From: Gammaproteobacteria bacterium
GTDB taxonomy: Bacteria; Pseudomonadota; Gammaproteobacteria; Coxiellales; Coxiellaceae
Reading direction: 5' to 3'
Length of the DNA: 64,000 nt
Assembly: GCA_030425685.1 (NCBI GenBank)
Contig: JAUIAD010000008.1
Location: forward strand, 62,001-126,000
Shown here: piece by piece, positions 1 to 8,608 of the stretch
How positions within the stretch are numbered: position 1 is the first letter of the stretch
Layout: every line of letters starts with the position of its first letter
Made by a program: the position numbers and the translations under genes
Notes under the pieces: generated by a model
The model's input: only the letters and a program-made list of their open reading frames with translations
What the model was told of the DNA's origin: nothing
Databases searched by the model: none

Positions 1-33
1 CTGTCATTTAGTTTGTGTCAAAGGAGAATTAAT

Positions 34-1662
34 ATGAGCACTACTTTGGAAGCAAAAAGCTGGTTAACTGAAGCCCCTTTGCGTATGTTAAAAAATAATT
101 TAAACCCTGCCGTTGCGGAAAATCCGCAAGAGTTAGTTGTTTACGGTGGTATTGGTCGCGCTGCGCGAAACTGGGATTGTTATGAAAAAATTATTGAAAG
201 TTTAAAGCAACTGAATGATGATGAAACTTTGTTGATTCAATCAGGAAAGCCGGTAGGTGTATTTAAAACGTTTGTTAATGCACCACGCGTTTTAATCGCT
301 AATTCAAATTTAGTGCCGCACTGGGCAACATGGGATGAGTTTCATCGTTTAGATAAAGCGGGTTTGATGATGTTTGGGCAAATGACTGCAGGCTCATGGA
401 TTTATATTGGTAGTCAAGGCATTGTGCAAGGGACGTATGAAACATTTTGCGAAGCGGGTCGACAGCACTATCCTGAGGATGAAAATTTAAATGGTCGTTG
501 GATATTAACAGCGGGTTTAGGGGGTATGGGCGGAGCGCAGCCTTTGGCGGGTGTGATGGCCGGTGCTAGTGTATTGGCGATTGAGTGTGATCCTGGCCAT
601 ATTCAAAAACGCTTGGAGACCGGTTATGTTGAGCATTATGTTGAAGGGTTGGATGAGGCGTTAGCTATTATTAAGAAAGCTTGTGCTGAAAAAAAACCAA
701 CCTCAGTTGCGTTGCTTGGTAATGCTGCCGAGGTATTGCCTGAGTTGGTTAAGCGTGGCGTTAAGCCTGATTTTGTCACCGATCAAACTAGCGCGCATGA
801 TCCTCTTAATGGTTATTTGCCGGCAGGATGGTCGTTGGCAAAAGCAAAAGAGTTACGAGAAACTGATCCAGATGCTGTGGTTAAAGCAGCTAAGCAATCT
901 ATGGCGATACATGTTAATGCGATGTTGGATTTTGCTAAGCAAGGCGTGCCGACTTTTGACTATGGTAATAATATTCGTCAAATGGCGTTTGATGAAGGCG
1001 TGATAAATGCATTTGATTTTCCGGGCTTTGTGCCAGCTTATATTCGCCCCTTATTTTGTGAAGGGGTGGGGCCTTTTCGTTGGGTGGCTTTATCAGGGGA
1101 TCCAGAAGATATTTATAAAACGGATGAGAAATTAAAAGAGCTGTTGCCTGATAATAAAGGATTAATGAATTGGTTAACCATGGCGCGGGAAAAAATTCAT
1201 TTTCAAGGCTTGCCAGCACGCATTTGTTGGTTAGGATTAAAAGATCGTGCGCGTGTTGGTTTGGCGTTTAATGAGATGGTAAAAAATGGTGAGTTAAAAG
1301 CGCCTATCGTTATTGGTCGTGACCATTTAGATTCTGGTTCTGTTGCGAGTCCAAATCGTGAGACCGAAGGGATGCAAGATGGTTCCGATGCGGTCTCCGA
1401 TTGGCCGTTGTTAAATGCATTATTAAATTGTGCTAGCGGTGCTACTTGGGTCAGTATTCATCATGGTGGTGGCGTTGGTATGGGTTTTTCACAGCATGCT
1501 GGGGTAGTGATTGTTGCTGATGGTACGGATGCTGCGGCAGAGCGTTTGCAGCGGGTATTAACCAATGACCCGGCGAGCGGTGTGATGCGTCATGCGGATG
1601 CGGGTTATGATATTGCTATACAGTGTGCTAAGGAAAATGATTTAAATTTACCGATGATTTAA
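34..1662 (+). CDS. hutU: Urocanate hydratase (urocanase)
   Basis: Second enzyme of histidine degradation: cytosolic, NAD+-dependent hydration of urocanate to imidazolonepropionate. The 542-aa product has the usual family length (about 555). Visible motifs are [11 protein letters not shown] (residues 37-47), the glycine-rich NAD-binding [13 protein letters not shown] near 165, [12 protein letters not shown] near 245, the ICWLG segment near 397 that holds the conserved active-site cysteine, [19 protein letters not shown] near 428, and [15 protein letters not shown] near 478. I chose the ATG at 34 because AAGGAG lies at 21-26; the frame stays open upstream to position 13 but without a better start. 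hutH follows after a repeat-filled gap of 217 bp, so the two may be one transcription unit. No hutI or hutC is in the window. Confidence 0.98.
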   Translation: MSTTLEAKSWLTEAPLRMLKNNLNPAVAENPQELVVYGGIGRAARNWDCYEKIIESLKQLNDDETLLIQSGKPVGVFKTFVNAPRVLIANSNLVPHWATWDEFHRLDKAGLMMFGQMTAGSWIYIGSQGIVQGTYETFCEAGRQHYPEDENLNGRWILTAGLGGMGGAQPLAGVMAGASVLAIECDPGHIQKRLETGYVEHYVEGLDEALAIIKKACAEKKPTSVALLGNAAEVLPELVKRGVKPDFVTDQTSAHDPLNGYLPAGWSLAKAKELRETDPDAVVKAAKQSMAIHVNAMLDFAKQGVPTFDYGNNIRQMAFDEGVINAFDFPGFVPAYIRPLFCEGVGPFRWVALSGDPEDIYKTDEKLKELLPDNKGLMNWLTMAREKIHFQGLPARICWLGLKDRARVGLAFNEMVKNGELKAPIVIGRDHLDSGSVASPNRETEGMQDGSDAVSDWPLLNALLNCASGATWVSIHHGGGVGMGFSQHAGVVIVADGTDAAAERLQRVLTNDPASGVMRHADAGYDIAIQCAKENDLNLPMI

Positions 1663-1685
1663 TCGCTATCCTTGTTGTCTGGTTT

Positions 1686-1760
1686 GCTATCTGGAGCTGC
1701 CACCCCGATCACTATCTGGAGCTTCCACCCCAATAGCTATCTGCAGCCGTCATCCCGCGG
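1686..1760 (+). repeat. Three tandem 25-bp repeats in the hutU-hutH gap
   Basis: Three head-to-tail 25-bp units at 1686-1710, 1711-1735 and 1736-1760. Each begins RCTATCTGSAGC and continues with a CCACCCC- or TCATCCC-like half. The third unit runs into a palindromic element. There are no unique spacers, so this is not a CRISPR array. Confidence 0.8.
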
Positions 1761-1850
1761 CTTGACCGCGTGATCCATATTGCTCTACAGATGCCGCGGA
1801 CCAGCCGCGGGATGAAGACTGCGGATAGCGCGCTGGATGACGGTTTTAGT
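1741..1850. repeat. Dispersed palindromic repeat (GTCATCCCGCGG type)
   Basis: An imperfect inverted repeat. CTGCAGCCGTCATCCCGCGG at the left is mirrored by CCGCGGGATGAAGACTGCGG at the right, with CGCGG-rich inner stems. Related pieces with GGATCCCG and GATGACGG or GTCATCCCG lie at 5839-5868, 29017-29080 and 38258-38287, so it is a dispersed intergenic family. Confidence 0.75.
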
Positions 1851-1879
1851 TTGTTTTATTTTTAAAATGGAGTTGCTCA

Positions 1880-3424
1880 ATGAATACTATCAATATTCGA
1901 CCAGGAAAGGTGTCGCTATCAGATTTATCCGATATTTATTTTAACCCTGTAAAAATAGTGTTAGACCCTAGTGTAGAAGAAGCTATGCAGCGCTCATTAA
2001 AAGTCGTTGATGATATGATGCAAGCAGGCAAAACAGTTTATGGGATTAATACCGGGTTTGGCTTGTTAGCAAAAACGACCATTGATCAATCACAGTTATA
2101 TGAGTTGCAGCGAAAATTGGTATTGTCGCATGCGGCAGGGGTTGGTGACTATTTGTCAGAAAATACCGCGCGTCTTATTATGGCTTTAAAAATAAATAGT
2201 TTATCGCAAGGTTATTCCGGGGTGCGTTATGAGGTGGTTGATTATCTGGTGCAGTTTTTCAACGCACAAATGGCGCCTTGTATTCGTGGTAAAGGTTCTG
2301 TTGGTGCTTCTGGTGATTTAGCGCCACTGGCTGATATAGCCTCTGTGCTGATTGGTGAAGGTAAAGTCAGTTATAAAGGCAAGATTATTTCTGCTACTAA
2401 AGCATTGACGATTTTGAATTTACCCAAAATTACCTTAGAGAAAAAAGAAGGTTTGGCACTTCTAAATGGTACGCAAGCGTCAACAGCCCTAGCGCTGCAA
2501 GGTTTGTTTTTAGCAAAAAATGTTTTTAACGCCGCTATGGTGGCAGGCGCCATGTCAGTGGAAGCAGCTAGAGCTTCGCATCGTCCTTTTGATGCTCGGG
2601 TGCACGATGTTCGCGGGCAATTAGGGCAAATAATTGTTGCAGAACGTTACCGTAATTTATTAAAGGATAGTGATATTAATGGTTCGCACCAAGATTGCAA
2701 AAAGGTGCAGGACCCTTATTGTTTACGCTGTCAACCACAGGTAATGGGTGCTTGTTATGAGCAGATTGAATATGCAAGTGGTGTGCTCTTGCGTGAGGCT
2801 AATGGCGTCACCGATAATCCATTAATTTTTTCAGATCCAGATGATATTGTGAGTGGTGGTAATTTTCATGCGGAACCGGTCGCCTTTGCTGCAGATAATT
2901 TAGCCTTGGCCATTGCTGAAATAGGTGCTTTGTCTGAGCGGCGCATTGCTTTGCTTATTGATCCTTCTTTTAGTAGCTTGCCAACGTTTTTGGTACAAAA
3001 TGGTGGTTTGGATTCAGGATTTATGATTGCGCAGGTAACAGCAGCAGCATTGGCGAGTGAAAATAAATCTTTAGCGCATCCAGCAAGTGTTGATAGTTTG
3101 CCAACCTCAGCAAACCAAGAAGATCATGTTAGCATGGCAACTTATGCGGCGCGTCGTTTAAAAGAGATGGCTTTTAATAGTAGTAATATTGTCGCGATTG
3201 AATTATTAGCGGCAACGCAAGGCTTGGACTTTTTAAAACCGTTATCGCCAGCACTACCACTGCGAAAATTTATTCGTCTTATTCGTGAAAAAGTTTCTTT
3301 CTATGCGGAAGATGATCGTATCTTTAGTGATGATATTGAAAAAATTAATACCCTGGTCTTATCAAATACTTTTGCTCCAGAATATATAAAAATTAATGAG
3401 GATAATTTTGCTGATTTAAGATAG
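1880..3424 (+). CDS. hutH: Histidine ammonia-lyase (histidase)
   Basis: Deaminates L-histidine to urocanate, the substrate of the HutU encoded just upstream. The 514-aa length is standard for the family. GSVGASGDLAPLADIA contains the Ala143-Ser144-Gly145 triad that cyclises into the MIO electrophile. YGINTGFG (54-61), the long conserved histidase core and the QEDHVSMATYAARR segment near 413 are also present. ATG at 1880 is preceded by AAAATGGAG at a normal distance. The gene order hutU-hutH matches many gammaproteobacterial hut clusters; hutI and formiminoglutamate enzymes would have to be elsewhere. No frameshift or missing catalytic residue is seen. Confidence 0.98.
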   Translation: MNTINIRPGKVSLSDLSDIYFNPVKIVLDPSVEEAMQRSLKVVDDMMQAGKTVYGINTGFGLLAKTTIDQSQLYELQRKLVLSHAAGVGDYLSENTARLIMALKINSLSQGYSGVRYEVVDYLVQFFNAQMAPCIRGKGSVGASGDLAPLADIASVLIGEGKVSYKGKIISATKALTILNLPKITLEKKEGLALLNGTQASTALALQGLFLAKNVFNAAMVAGAMSVEAARASHRPFDARVHDVRGQLGQIIVAERYRNLLKDSDINGSHQDCKKVQDPYCLRCQPQVMGACYEQIEYASGVLLREANGVTDNPLIFSDPDDIVSGGNFHAEPVAFAADNLALAIAEIGALSERRIALLIDPSFSSLPTFLVQNGGLDSGFMIAQVTAAALASENKSLAHPASVDSLPTSANQEDHVSMATYAARRLKEMAFNSSNIVAIELLAATQGLDFLKPLSPALPLRKFIRLIREKVSFYAEDDRIFSDDIEKINTLVLSNTFAPEYIKINEDNFADLR

Positions 3425-3481
3425 CTTTAATATTAATTATGTAAGATTTATTGTTAAGGATATTTTATTTCGGGAGATTGT

Positions 3482-4429
3482 ATGCGTGAAGAAGTGGATC
3501 CCCTTGATGTTGGGGAAGTTAAGTCTCTTAGCGCTGGGGAAGTAGATCCCCTTGATGCTGGGGAAGCAGATCCTCTTAATGATGAAGACTATGCTCGTTT
3601 ACGTTTATATTGGAGCTGGGTTTTCTTTTGTGCGCAGTATATAAAAACAGACCCCATGCGTTTCTTTTTTTCTTTACGTTCTCTGCATATCGCTATTATT
3701 TCCGCGTTGCAGTCTGTGCCCGGCAGGGCGGCTACGCCAGAGAATATTTTTCCTGTGTATAGCAGTTTGGCCGAGCGCTTTGGTAAACTGCAACTTAGTG
3801 AAAAAAATGCTGATCATATCATTGCTGCCATCGAGTCAGCGCAGTTAGTTATGACGTGTATTACCCAAAAACGGTTGTCTGACTCACATCAAGATGCTGC
3901 CTTTTTACTTTTCTCTGCGGGTAATAAATTTTTTACGCAAGGGGTGGTTGTTGTTGGTCATCAGCTGGATCAAGGCGACTACTATGACTCACAAAGGTCT
4001 AATGCTGTCTATAACAAAGTAAAAGCAACGGGGTTGGCACCTGGTGTGATGAGTTTTGTTCGTCAGACAAGATCGAAAACCCCATTGTACTCCAAATGGT
4101 ATCAAGAGAGTTATCGTCCATGGCGCTTTCGCGGCTACCAACTTTATAAAATAGGCTGTCTTTTGCGTAAGTTTGATCGCCTCAATCATGACCCCTCGGC
4201 TTCTTTTGATGATAGGGTTGAGACACTATTAGAAGTTCGCCGCTTGTTGCAGATATGGTTAGATAGTCGGCTGCGTGTGATAAAGCGCAAAGGTAGGTTG
4301 CATAGCAATAGTCGTGCACCAGCGGGTGTTGCATTATGGCGCAGTATTGAGAAGATGGGTATTGTTGCTAAATCATATCAGGAATCAAAAAGCTTGGAAT
4401 TAAAGCGGTTAGTTCCAGTTTCTGCCTAG
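3482..4429 (+). CDS. Hypothetical protein with N-terminal acidic octapeptide repeats
   Basis: A 315-aa protein that I do not recognise. After MRE come four 8-residue repeats (EVDPLDVG, EVKSLSAG, EVDPLDAG, EADPLNDE), encoded by 24-nt tandem DNA repeats at 3491-3586. The rest is a mostly helical body rich in aromatic and basic residues (DPMRFFFSLRSLHIA, ESYRPWRFRGYQLYKIG, VRRLLQIWLDSRLRVIKRKG). There is no signal peptide and no convincing membrane helix. The start ATG is preceded by CGGGAG. It stands alone between hutH and a convergent transporter gene. A secreted effector is possible in a host-associated bacterium, but nothing in the sequence proves it. Confidence 0.75.
   Translation: MREEVDPLDVGEVKSLSAGEVDPLDAGEADPLNDEDYARLRLYWSWVFFCAQYIKTDPMRFFFSLRSLHIAIISALQSVPGRAATPENIFPVYSSLAERFGKLQLSEKNADHIIAAIESAQLVMTCITQKRLSDSHQDAAFLLFSAGNKFFTQGVVVVGHQLDQGDYYDSQRSNAVYNKVKATGLAPGVMSFVRQTRSKTPLYSKWYQESYRPWRFRGYQLYKIGCLLRKFDRLNHDPSASFDDRVETLLEVRRLLQIWLDSRLRVIKRKGRLHSNSRAPAGVALWRSIEKMGIVAKSYQESKSLELKRLVPVSA
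3491..3586 (+). repeat. Four in-frame 24-bp tandem repeats
   Basis: 24-nt units encoding EV(D/K)(P/S)L(D/S)xG at the 5' end of the hypothetical gene. Units 1 and 3 are nearly identical and unit 2 is the most diverged. Copy-number change would keep the frame. Confidence 0.85.
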
Positions 4430-4514
4430 TTAATTTTGTGGTTTGTGCTGGCTTCAGTATGTTTTTTCCATAGTCATCATCTTGCAGTATGCTAGAGCCT
4501 GTCAGCATATTAAA

Positions 4515-5711
4515 TTAGTTGTTTGAACCCGTTGCAAGACGGTTTTTAACCATAAGGAAGGCAGCAAGTGCAATTGCTGCAGCGGCTGTAAGGACAATGG
4601 CTAATGGTAGCTGCGTTTGCTCATCTATATGTGCCAAAATGCCGCTGGCAACACCGCCGCCAGCAATTTGAGTGAAAGCGAAAATGCTACCGGCTATACC
4701 AGCTATTTCAGGGAATGGGCCTATGGCGCCTGCATAGGCGTTAGCAAACATAAAAGCACACCCTGTAAAGAATAGTGCAGTTGGAATAACAATAATGCTC
4801 ATATTCATTGTTTTAATAAGGCTAAGTAATATAAGCATTGAAATTGCGCCAAATACCATCAACGCGAGCCCTATTGATAACATTCGCTTTATGCCATATA
4901 GGCTGACCAAACGTCCACTGATAATTAAGCCAATTGCATAGGCAGCACCAGTAATTAACATGGCGCAGCCAAATTGTATTGGTGTTAGGCCTAAGTGTAC
5001 TTGTAATAAAACAGGTGCAGAGGTTAACCACGCAAGAACACCGCCATACGCCATAAATATCGTTAGGGATAAGGCGATAAAAAGGGGGCTTTTAAATAAA
5101 ATAATTAAATTGCTTTTGATCTGTTGCCAGTGTAGATGCTTTTTATCTTGATGCTTATTTGTTTCTGGCAGTATAAACAATACGGTAGCTAAAGTGATGC
5201 AGGCATAGGCGGTTAAAAATACAAAGTTGGCACGCCAACCAAAGCCATGCTGTAATGTACCGCCAATAAGCGGGGCGCCAGCCATAATAGGTACGCCTGC
5301 TAATGATAAATACGAGAAAAGCTTTACCAGTTTACTGCCCGAGTATCGGTCGCGCATAATAGCACGTGTGATGACAATGCCGCTACCAGCACCAATGCCT
5401 TGAATAAATCTACCGCAAATAAGTGCGGCGGCGGATGTTGCTACTAGGCAAATAAAGCTGCCAGTTAAAACTAATATTAGTCCGGCGATTAAGGGCTTCT
5501 TTCTGCCTATGCCATCTGATAATGGCCCATATACAAGCTGTGAAATGGCAAAGCCCCACATATAGGCTGATACAGACCATTGAATTAAATTAATGGTGAC
5601 GCCAAAATTGTGTGATATAGCCGGAAGCGCTGGCAAGTAAAGATCTGCTGTTACTTGGCCTAGAGAACACAACAGTAGGAGGATTGGAAATAAATTTTGT
5701 TTGGATTTCAT
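4515..5711 (-). CDS. Bcr/CflA-type MFS drug exporter
   Basis: An inner-membrane proton-driven exporter of the major facilitator superfamily, drug:H+ antiporter group. From the ATG at 5711 the product has 398 aa and about 12 hydrophobic segments. It shows the Bcr/CflA-like start LGQVTADLYLPALPAIS, the motif-A loop LVYGPLSDGIGRKKP between helices 2 and 3, and the motif-C-like stretch GIGAGSGIVITRAIMRD in helix 5. The frame is open further upstream to a GTG at 5804, but that adds 31 polar residues before helix 1 and is unlikely. It converges on the upstream hypothetical gene. The substrate cannot be told; Bcr-family members export bicyclomycin, sulfonamides, chloramphenicol or small peptides and amino acids. 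Confidence 0.88.
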   Translation of the reverse strand: MKSKQNLFPILLLLCSLGQVTADLYLPALPAISHNFGVTINLIQWSVSAYMWGFAISQLVYGPLSDGIGRKKPLIAGLILVLTGSFICLVATSAAALICGRFIQGIGAGSGIVITRAIMRDRYSGSKLVKLFSYLSLAGVPIMAGAPLIGGTLQHGFGWRANFVFLTAYACITLATVLFILPETNKHQDKKHLHWQQIKSNLIILFKSPLFIALSLTIFMAYGGVLAWLTSAPVLLQVHLGLTPIQFGCAMLITGAAYAIGLIISGRLVSLYGIKRMLSIGLALMVFGAISMLILLSLIKTMNMSIIVIPTALFFTGCAFMFANAYAGAIGPFPEIAGIAGSIFAFTQIAGGGVASGILAHIDEQTQLPLAIVLTAAAAIALAAFLMVKNRLATGSNN

Positions 5712-5838
5712 TGTGCCTAATTCTTTTGTTGTTAGTACAATGACTTCCTTGACGGCTAAAAATCCACTCTGTTTTTCTATATTTGTTGGATAGACCTTTT
5801 TCACTGTTGTTTGATGGTCTAGGTCTAATCTGCTGTCT

Positions 5839-5868
5839 GGATCCCGGGGTCAAGCCGCGAGATGACGG
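5839..5868. repeat. Fragment of the GTCATCCCG-type dispersed repeat
   Basis: GGATCCCGGGGTCAAGCCGC followed by GAGATGACGG, matching the arms of the element at 1741-1850. It lies between the transporter start and the phosphatase stop. Confidence 0.6.
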
Positions 5869-5881
5869 TTTTTATTACTCT

Positions 5882-5935
5882 TTGCAAAAGCCTTGTGTTT
5901 TACAAAAGCTTTGTATTTTACAAAGGCTTTGATGA
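5882..5935 (-). repeat. Three 18-bp tandem repeats spanning the phosphatase stop codon
   Basis: Units 5882-5899, 5900-5917 and 5918-5935 share the pattern TTRCAAARGCYTTGTRTT. The stop codon of the phosphatase gene lies in the third unit. Confidence 0.75.
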
Positions 5936-6535
5936 ATTTACCCACTTTAAAAAATTCTTTCTATTGCTTTGAAGTTCGTGCGCTTTTAGCCAGTGCTTGT
6001 AATGCGGGAATATAGCTTTACCAATGCTGTTGTCTTTTAGCACGAAGTAGACCCAAGAAAATTGTTTTTCTGCTGTGGCTAGGGGTGCATTCTTATCAAG
6101 TATTAAAACAATAGCTGATGCAGCACCCGTGCGATCAGCGCCGCTTTTGCAATGTAATAGCATAGGCTTTGGTGCTGTTTGTAATGTGTGTACAAGCTTG
6201 CGTAATAGTTGCGTGCTTGGAAGCCCTGTTGAGTGTAAGCGTACATCATAATGTTTAACGTGATTTTGCGCTGCAATCTTAACTTCTTGTAGGTACCATT
6301 TTGATTGGGAGTTATCTCCGCGCAGATTGACAATCGATTTTATGCCTTTGCTGCGAATAAAATGTTTTAACGTTTGTGGCGGTAGCTGTGCACTACGGTA
6401 AACCTGGTTAGGTATCACCGTGTGTATGCTATTGCGCATGCCAAAGTAGGTGATCAGTAGAATCACGATCAGTGCAACTACTAGTAGCAGTACTCGTGTA
6501 GCAAATTTTTGAACAATTCTGTTTTTTAAACGCAT
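5918..6535 (-). CDS. Membrane-anchored tyrosine/dual-specificity phosphatase family protein
   Basis: A 205-aa protein with one N-terminal membrane helix (about residues 14-31), then YRSAQLP (46-52), a SIVNLRG strand (67-73) and the cysteine-phosphatase signature HCKSGADRTG, with nucleophile Cys129 and phosphate-binding Arg135. The N-terminal anchor suggests the catalytic domain faces the periplasm. The family dephosphorylates phosphotyrosine, phosphoinositides or polyphosphate-like substrates; the sequence does not tell which. It is a single-gene unit. Three 18-bp repeats surround its stop codon. Confidence 0.85.
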   Translation of the reverse strand: MRLKNRIVQKFATRVLLLVVALIVILLITYFGMRNSIHTVIPNQVYRSAQLPPQTLKHFIRSKGIKSIVNLRGDNSQSKWYLQEVKIAAQNHVKHYDVRLHSTGLPSTQLLRKLVHTLQTAPKPMLLHCKSGADRTGAASAIVLILDKNAPLATAEKQFSWVYFVLKDNSIGKAIFPHYKHWLKAHELQSNRKNFLKWVNSSKPL

Positions 6536-6657
6536 ATAAGTATTATCTCATCTTTCTTGTGTTTGCGCAGCTATTGAGCTAAATTCTTTCGAGTGTCTCA
6601 TGATGGAAAATCAGCGTCAAGTTTAAAAGCTGATCAATTTTTTGGAGAGTATGATTC

Positions 6658-7101
6658 GTGATTGCAACAAAGACAGATTATTACCTTAGCTGCTTAGAAA
6701 TTGAGCGATGGCGTTTGCGTGATGCGGAGTCGGTTGCGTCAGCAGAGCTAGTTTTGCCAGCGCAGCCACAATGCTATGTTTATTTATTGGGCGACAAGCA
6801 TCAACCGGTTGGTTTGCTAGTTGCTGAGATTCGTCTTGATAATGAACAAGAGCAGAGTCTAGCTGAAGCCATTGTTAAAGCGACAAAGCAACCTTTTATT
6901 AGCCAATGCGTTGAGTTGTCCCAACTAGATGAGGAGCTCAATGCCGTCAAGGTAACGATTGCCTTAGGTAATGTTGAGTTGCCTGATAATATTCCTCAAC
7001 CTGTATTGACCACACATGCGCTTGCTGATTTACTAGGTAATAAGAGCTTAAAGGCGCAGGCATGGGCAACACTTAAAAAAGCAATGTCTTTAATGTCTTA
7101 A
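6658..7101 (+). CDS. holD: DNA polymerase III psi subunit (HolD-like)
   Basis: A 147-aa cytosolic protein. Its start (YYLSCLEIERWRLRD) resembles the E. coli psi segment LQQLGITQWSLRR, which binds chi, and its end (HALADLLGNKSLKAQAWATLKK) resembles the E. coli terminal helices ALTDLRANPTARAALWQQI. Psi links the clamp loader to chi and SSB. Similarity is weak, as is usual for HolD, but the gene immediately precedes rimI, the same arrangement as E. coli holD-rimI. The start is GTG at 6658 with GGAGAG at 6644-6649; the ATG at 6651 is out of frame. Confidence 0.8.
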   Translation: MIATKTDYYLSCLEIERWRLRDAESVASAELVLPAQPQCYVYLLGDKHQPVGLLVAEIRLDNEQEQSLAEAIVKATKQPFISQCVELSQLDEELNAVKVTIALGNVELPDNIPQPVLTTHALADLLGNKSLKAQAWATLKKAMSLMS

Positions 7102-7138
7102 ACGCCGGGCCGATTAAACCCTAACATGTGAGGATGGC

Positions 7139-7633
7139 ATGATAAGGGAAATGCGGGAAAAGGATGTTCCTGATGTGACTCGTTTGGCGAATAGGATTAT
7201 GCCTTTTGCTTGGTCGGTTGCTGTTTTTCACAGTTGTTTGCGTTCTAATTATAAATCCTTTGTGTTAGAGAAAGAGGCTCGTATTGTTGGCTTTATTATT
7301 CTTTTGTTGATGCCGTCTGAATTGCATCTAATGAATATTGGTGTAGATCATGCTTTTCAACGTCAAGGTTTAGCAAAGGAGCTTCTTAAAGATGCCTTGC
7401 AGATGAGTGTGGGCGATACTGTTTTAACCGATAGTGCCCAAGTTTCCTGCGGAGAAAACTGTATAGCGACAAGCGAACTTTTATTGGAAGTTAGACGCTC
7501 TAATAAAGCAGCGATTACCTTTTATCGCTCTGTTGGTTTTTCACAATTTGCTATTCGTAAAAATTATTATAAAACTAAGTGGGGTAATGAGGACGCGGTT
7601 TTGATGCGTTTACCACTGTTTCAAGCCCGATAA
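7139..7633 (+). CDS. rimI: Ribosomal protein bS18 alanine N-acetyltransferase
   Basis: A GNAT-fold acetyltransferase of 164 aa that uses acetyl-CoA to acetylate the N-terminal alanine of ribosomal protein S18. The core reads MNIGVDHAFQRQGLAKELL (acetyl-CoA-binding R/QxxGxG/A loop), then LEVRRSNKAAITFYRSVGF, the RimI signature that ends in the conserved Tyr. ATG at 7139 follows GTGAGGATGGC. It lies 37 bp after holD and is probably co-transcribed. A short insertion (about residues 100-120: VLTDSAQVSCGENCIATSE) before the LEVR strand makes it slightly longer than the usual 145-150 aa. Confidence 0.93.
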   Translation: MIREMREKDVPDVTRLANRIMPFAWSVAVFHSCLRSNYKSFVLEKEARIVGFIILLLMPSELHLMNIGVDHAFQRQGLAKELLKDALQMSVGDTVLTDSAQVSCGENCIATSELLLEVRRSNKAAITFYRSVGFSQFAIRKNYYKTKWGNEDAVLMRLPLFQAR

Positions 7634-7658
7634 ATCATTCTATGGCAAGCCGGTCCTG

Positions 7659-8429
7659 TTATGGGGCAGGAGCAGTTGGAAGTGGGGTCGGTGCTGTATT
7701 TGCTTCACTGGCCGCAGCTTTTTCAAGATCTTTGGTGAGTTCTTCCCCGGGTGTAGGTTTGGGTGATAAAAAGTTTTTCAGCGTGTGTCCGAGATCATGA
7801 GCAGCGTCTTTGACCCCTTTGAAGTTAGTTTCTATTTCTTGCTCAAAGGTTTCATTAAATCGCTCTAGGGCTTGATTCACAATCATTCCATCTTCAGCAT
7901 CGAGTGCAGCAAGACCGGCGCCGGTTGCCCCTGCTGTTACAAGCAGATCGTGATCGCTCATATTCTCATGAGTCTGGATATCCTGTTCAGTTAAGTATTC
8001 GTGCTCTTCATTTTCAGCTTTTTCTTCGGCTTGAGCCATAATGTTCATGGCCTCAATATTGGCTGCTTGTTGATTAGCGGCTTCGCGAATAAACATATTG
8101 TTATCACCCGTGGCATTGATCATGCCGGCAGCAGTATTGTGGTCATTGGCGGTTTTTTGTTTTGGCTGCAGTTTGTCAAGTGTGCGCTTAGCAATAAGAT
8201 TGATTTGTCGTTGGATCGCAATAAGCGAGCTGGTGCCGCTCATACGTGGATTTAGGGCGGATAGATTACCAACGATTTGGATATCATTTCGTAGTTGTGC
8301 GCTGATCATTTGCGGTGTGAGCTGCCATTTGTGACGCCTTTGCAAGTCTTTAGTAATTTGATGGACTCTTTGGTTCACATCTTTGATTAGCTGTTTTTTA
8401 ATTCTTGCAGGAAGGTTTCGGGCTGCCAT
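7659..8429 (-). CDS. Hypothetical helical, Ala/Glu/Asn-rich protein
   Basis: A 256-aa protein that I do not recognise. I chose the ATG at 8429 because AAGGA precedes it by 7 nt; an upstream TTG at 8447 overlaps that ribosome-binding site. The N-terminus is basic and helical (MAARNLPARIKKQLIKDVNQRVHQ), the middle is acidic with likely coiled coil (AANQQAANIEAMNIMAQAEEKAENEEHEYL), a short Gly/Ala-rich hydrophobic patch LLVTAGATGAGLAALDA sits near 165-180, and the tail is Ser/Ala/Pro-rich (TAPTPLPTAPAP). It has no signal peptide. It is transcribed divergently from the RND adaptor gene and convergently with rimI. Confidence 0.7.
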   Translation of the reverse strand: MAARNLPARIKKQLIKDVNQRVHQITKDLQRRHKWQLTPQMISAQLRNDIQIVGNLSALNPRMSGTSSLIAIQRQINLIAKRTLDKLQPKQKTANDHNTAAGMINATGDNNMFIREAANQQAANIEAMNIMAQAEEKAENEEHEYLTEQDIQTHENMSDHDLLVTAGATGAGLAALDAEDGMIVNQALERFNETFEQEIETNFKGVKDAAHDLGHTLKNFLSPKPTPGEELTKDLEKAAASEANTAPTPLPTAPAP

Positions 8430-8608
8430 TATGTGTTCCTTATACAAAAAATAAACAATTTATTGCTGTTTATACTCATTTTATCCAATTATACAGCATA
8501 AAGCTTAAAGCACGCTTAAATTTTTGGTAAAATTTTGCCTTAATTTGTTGGATCGTGAGCAGGAATCGCATTATACTCACGTATCGGTAATAAGATTGAT
8601 AGGTTGTA

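Noticed and set aside
1686-1760. Possible CRISPR array
   Set aside because: Only three directly adjacent units without spacers and no cas genes.
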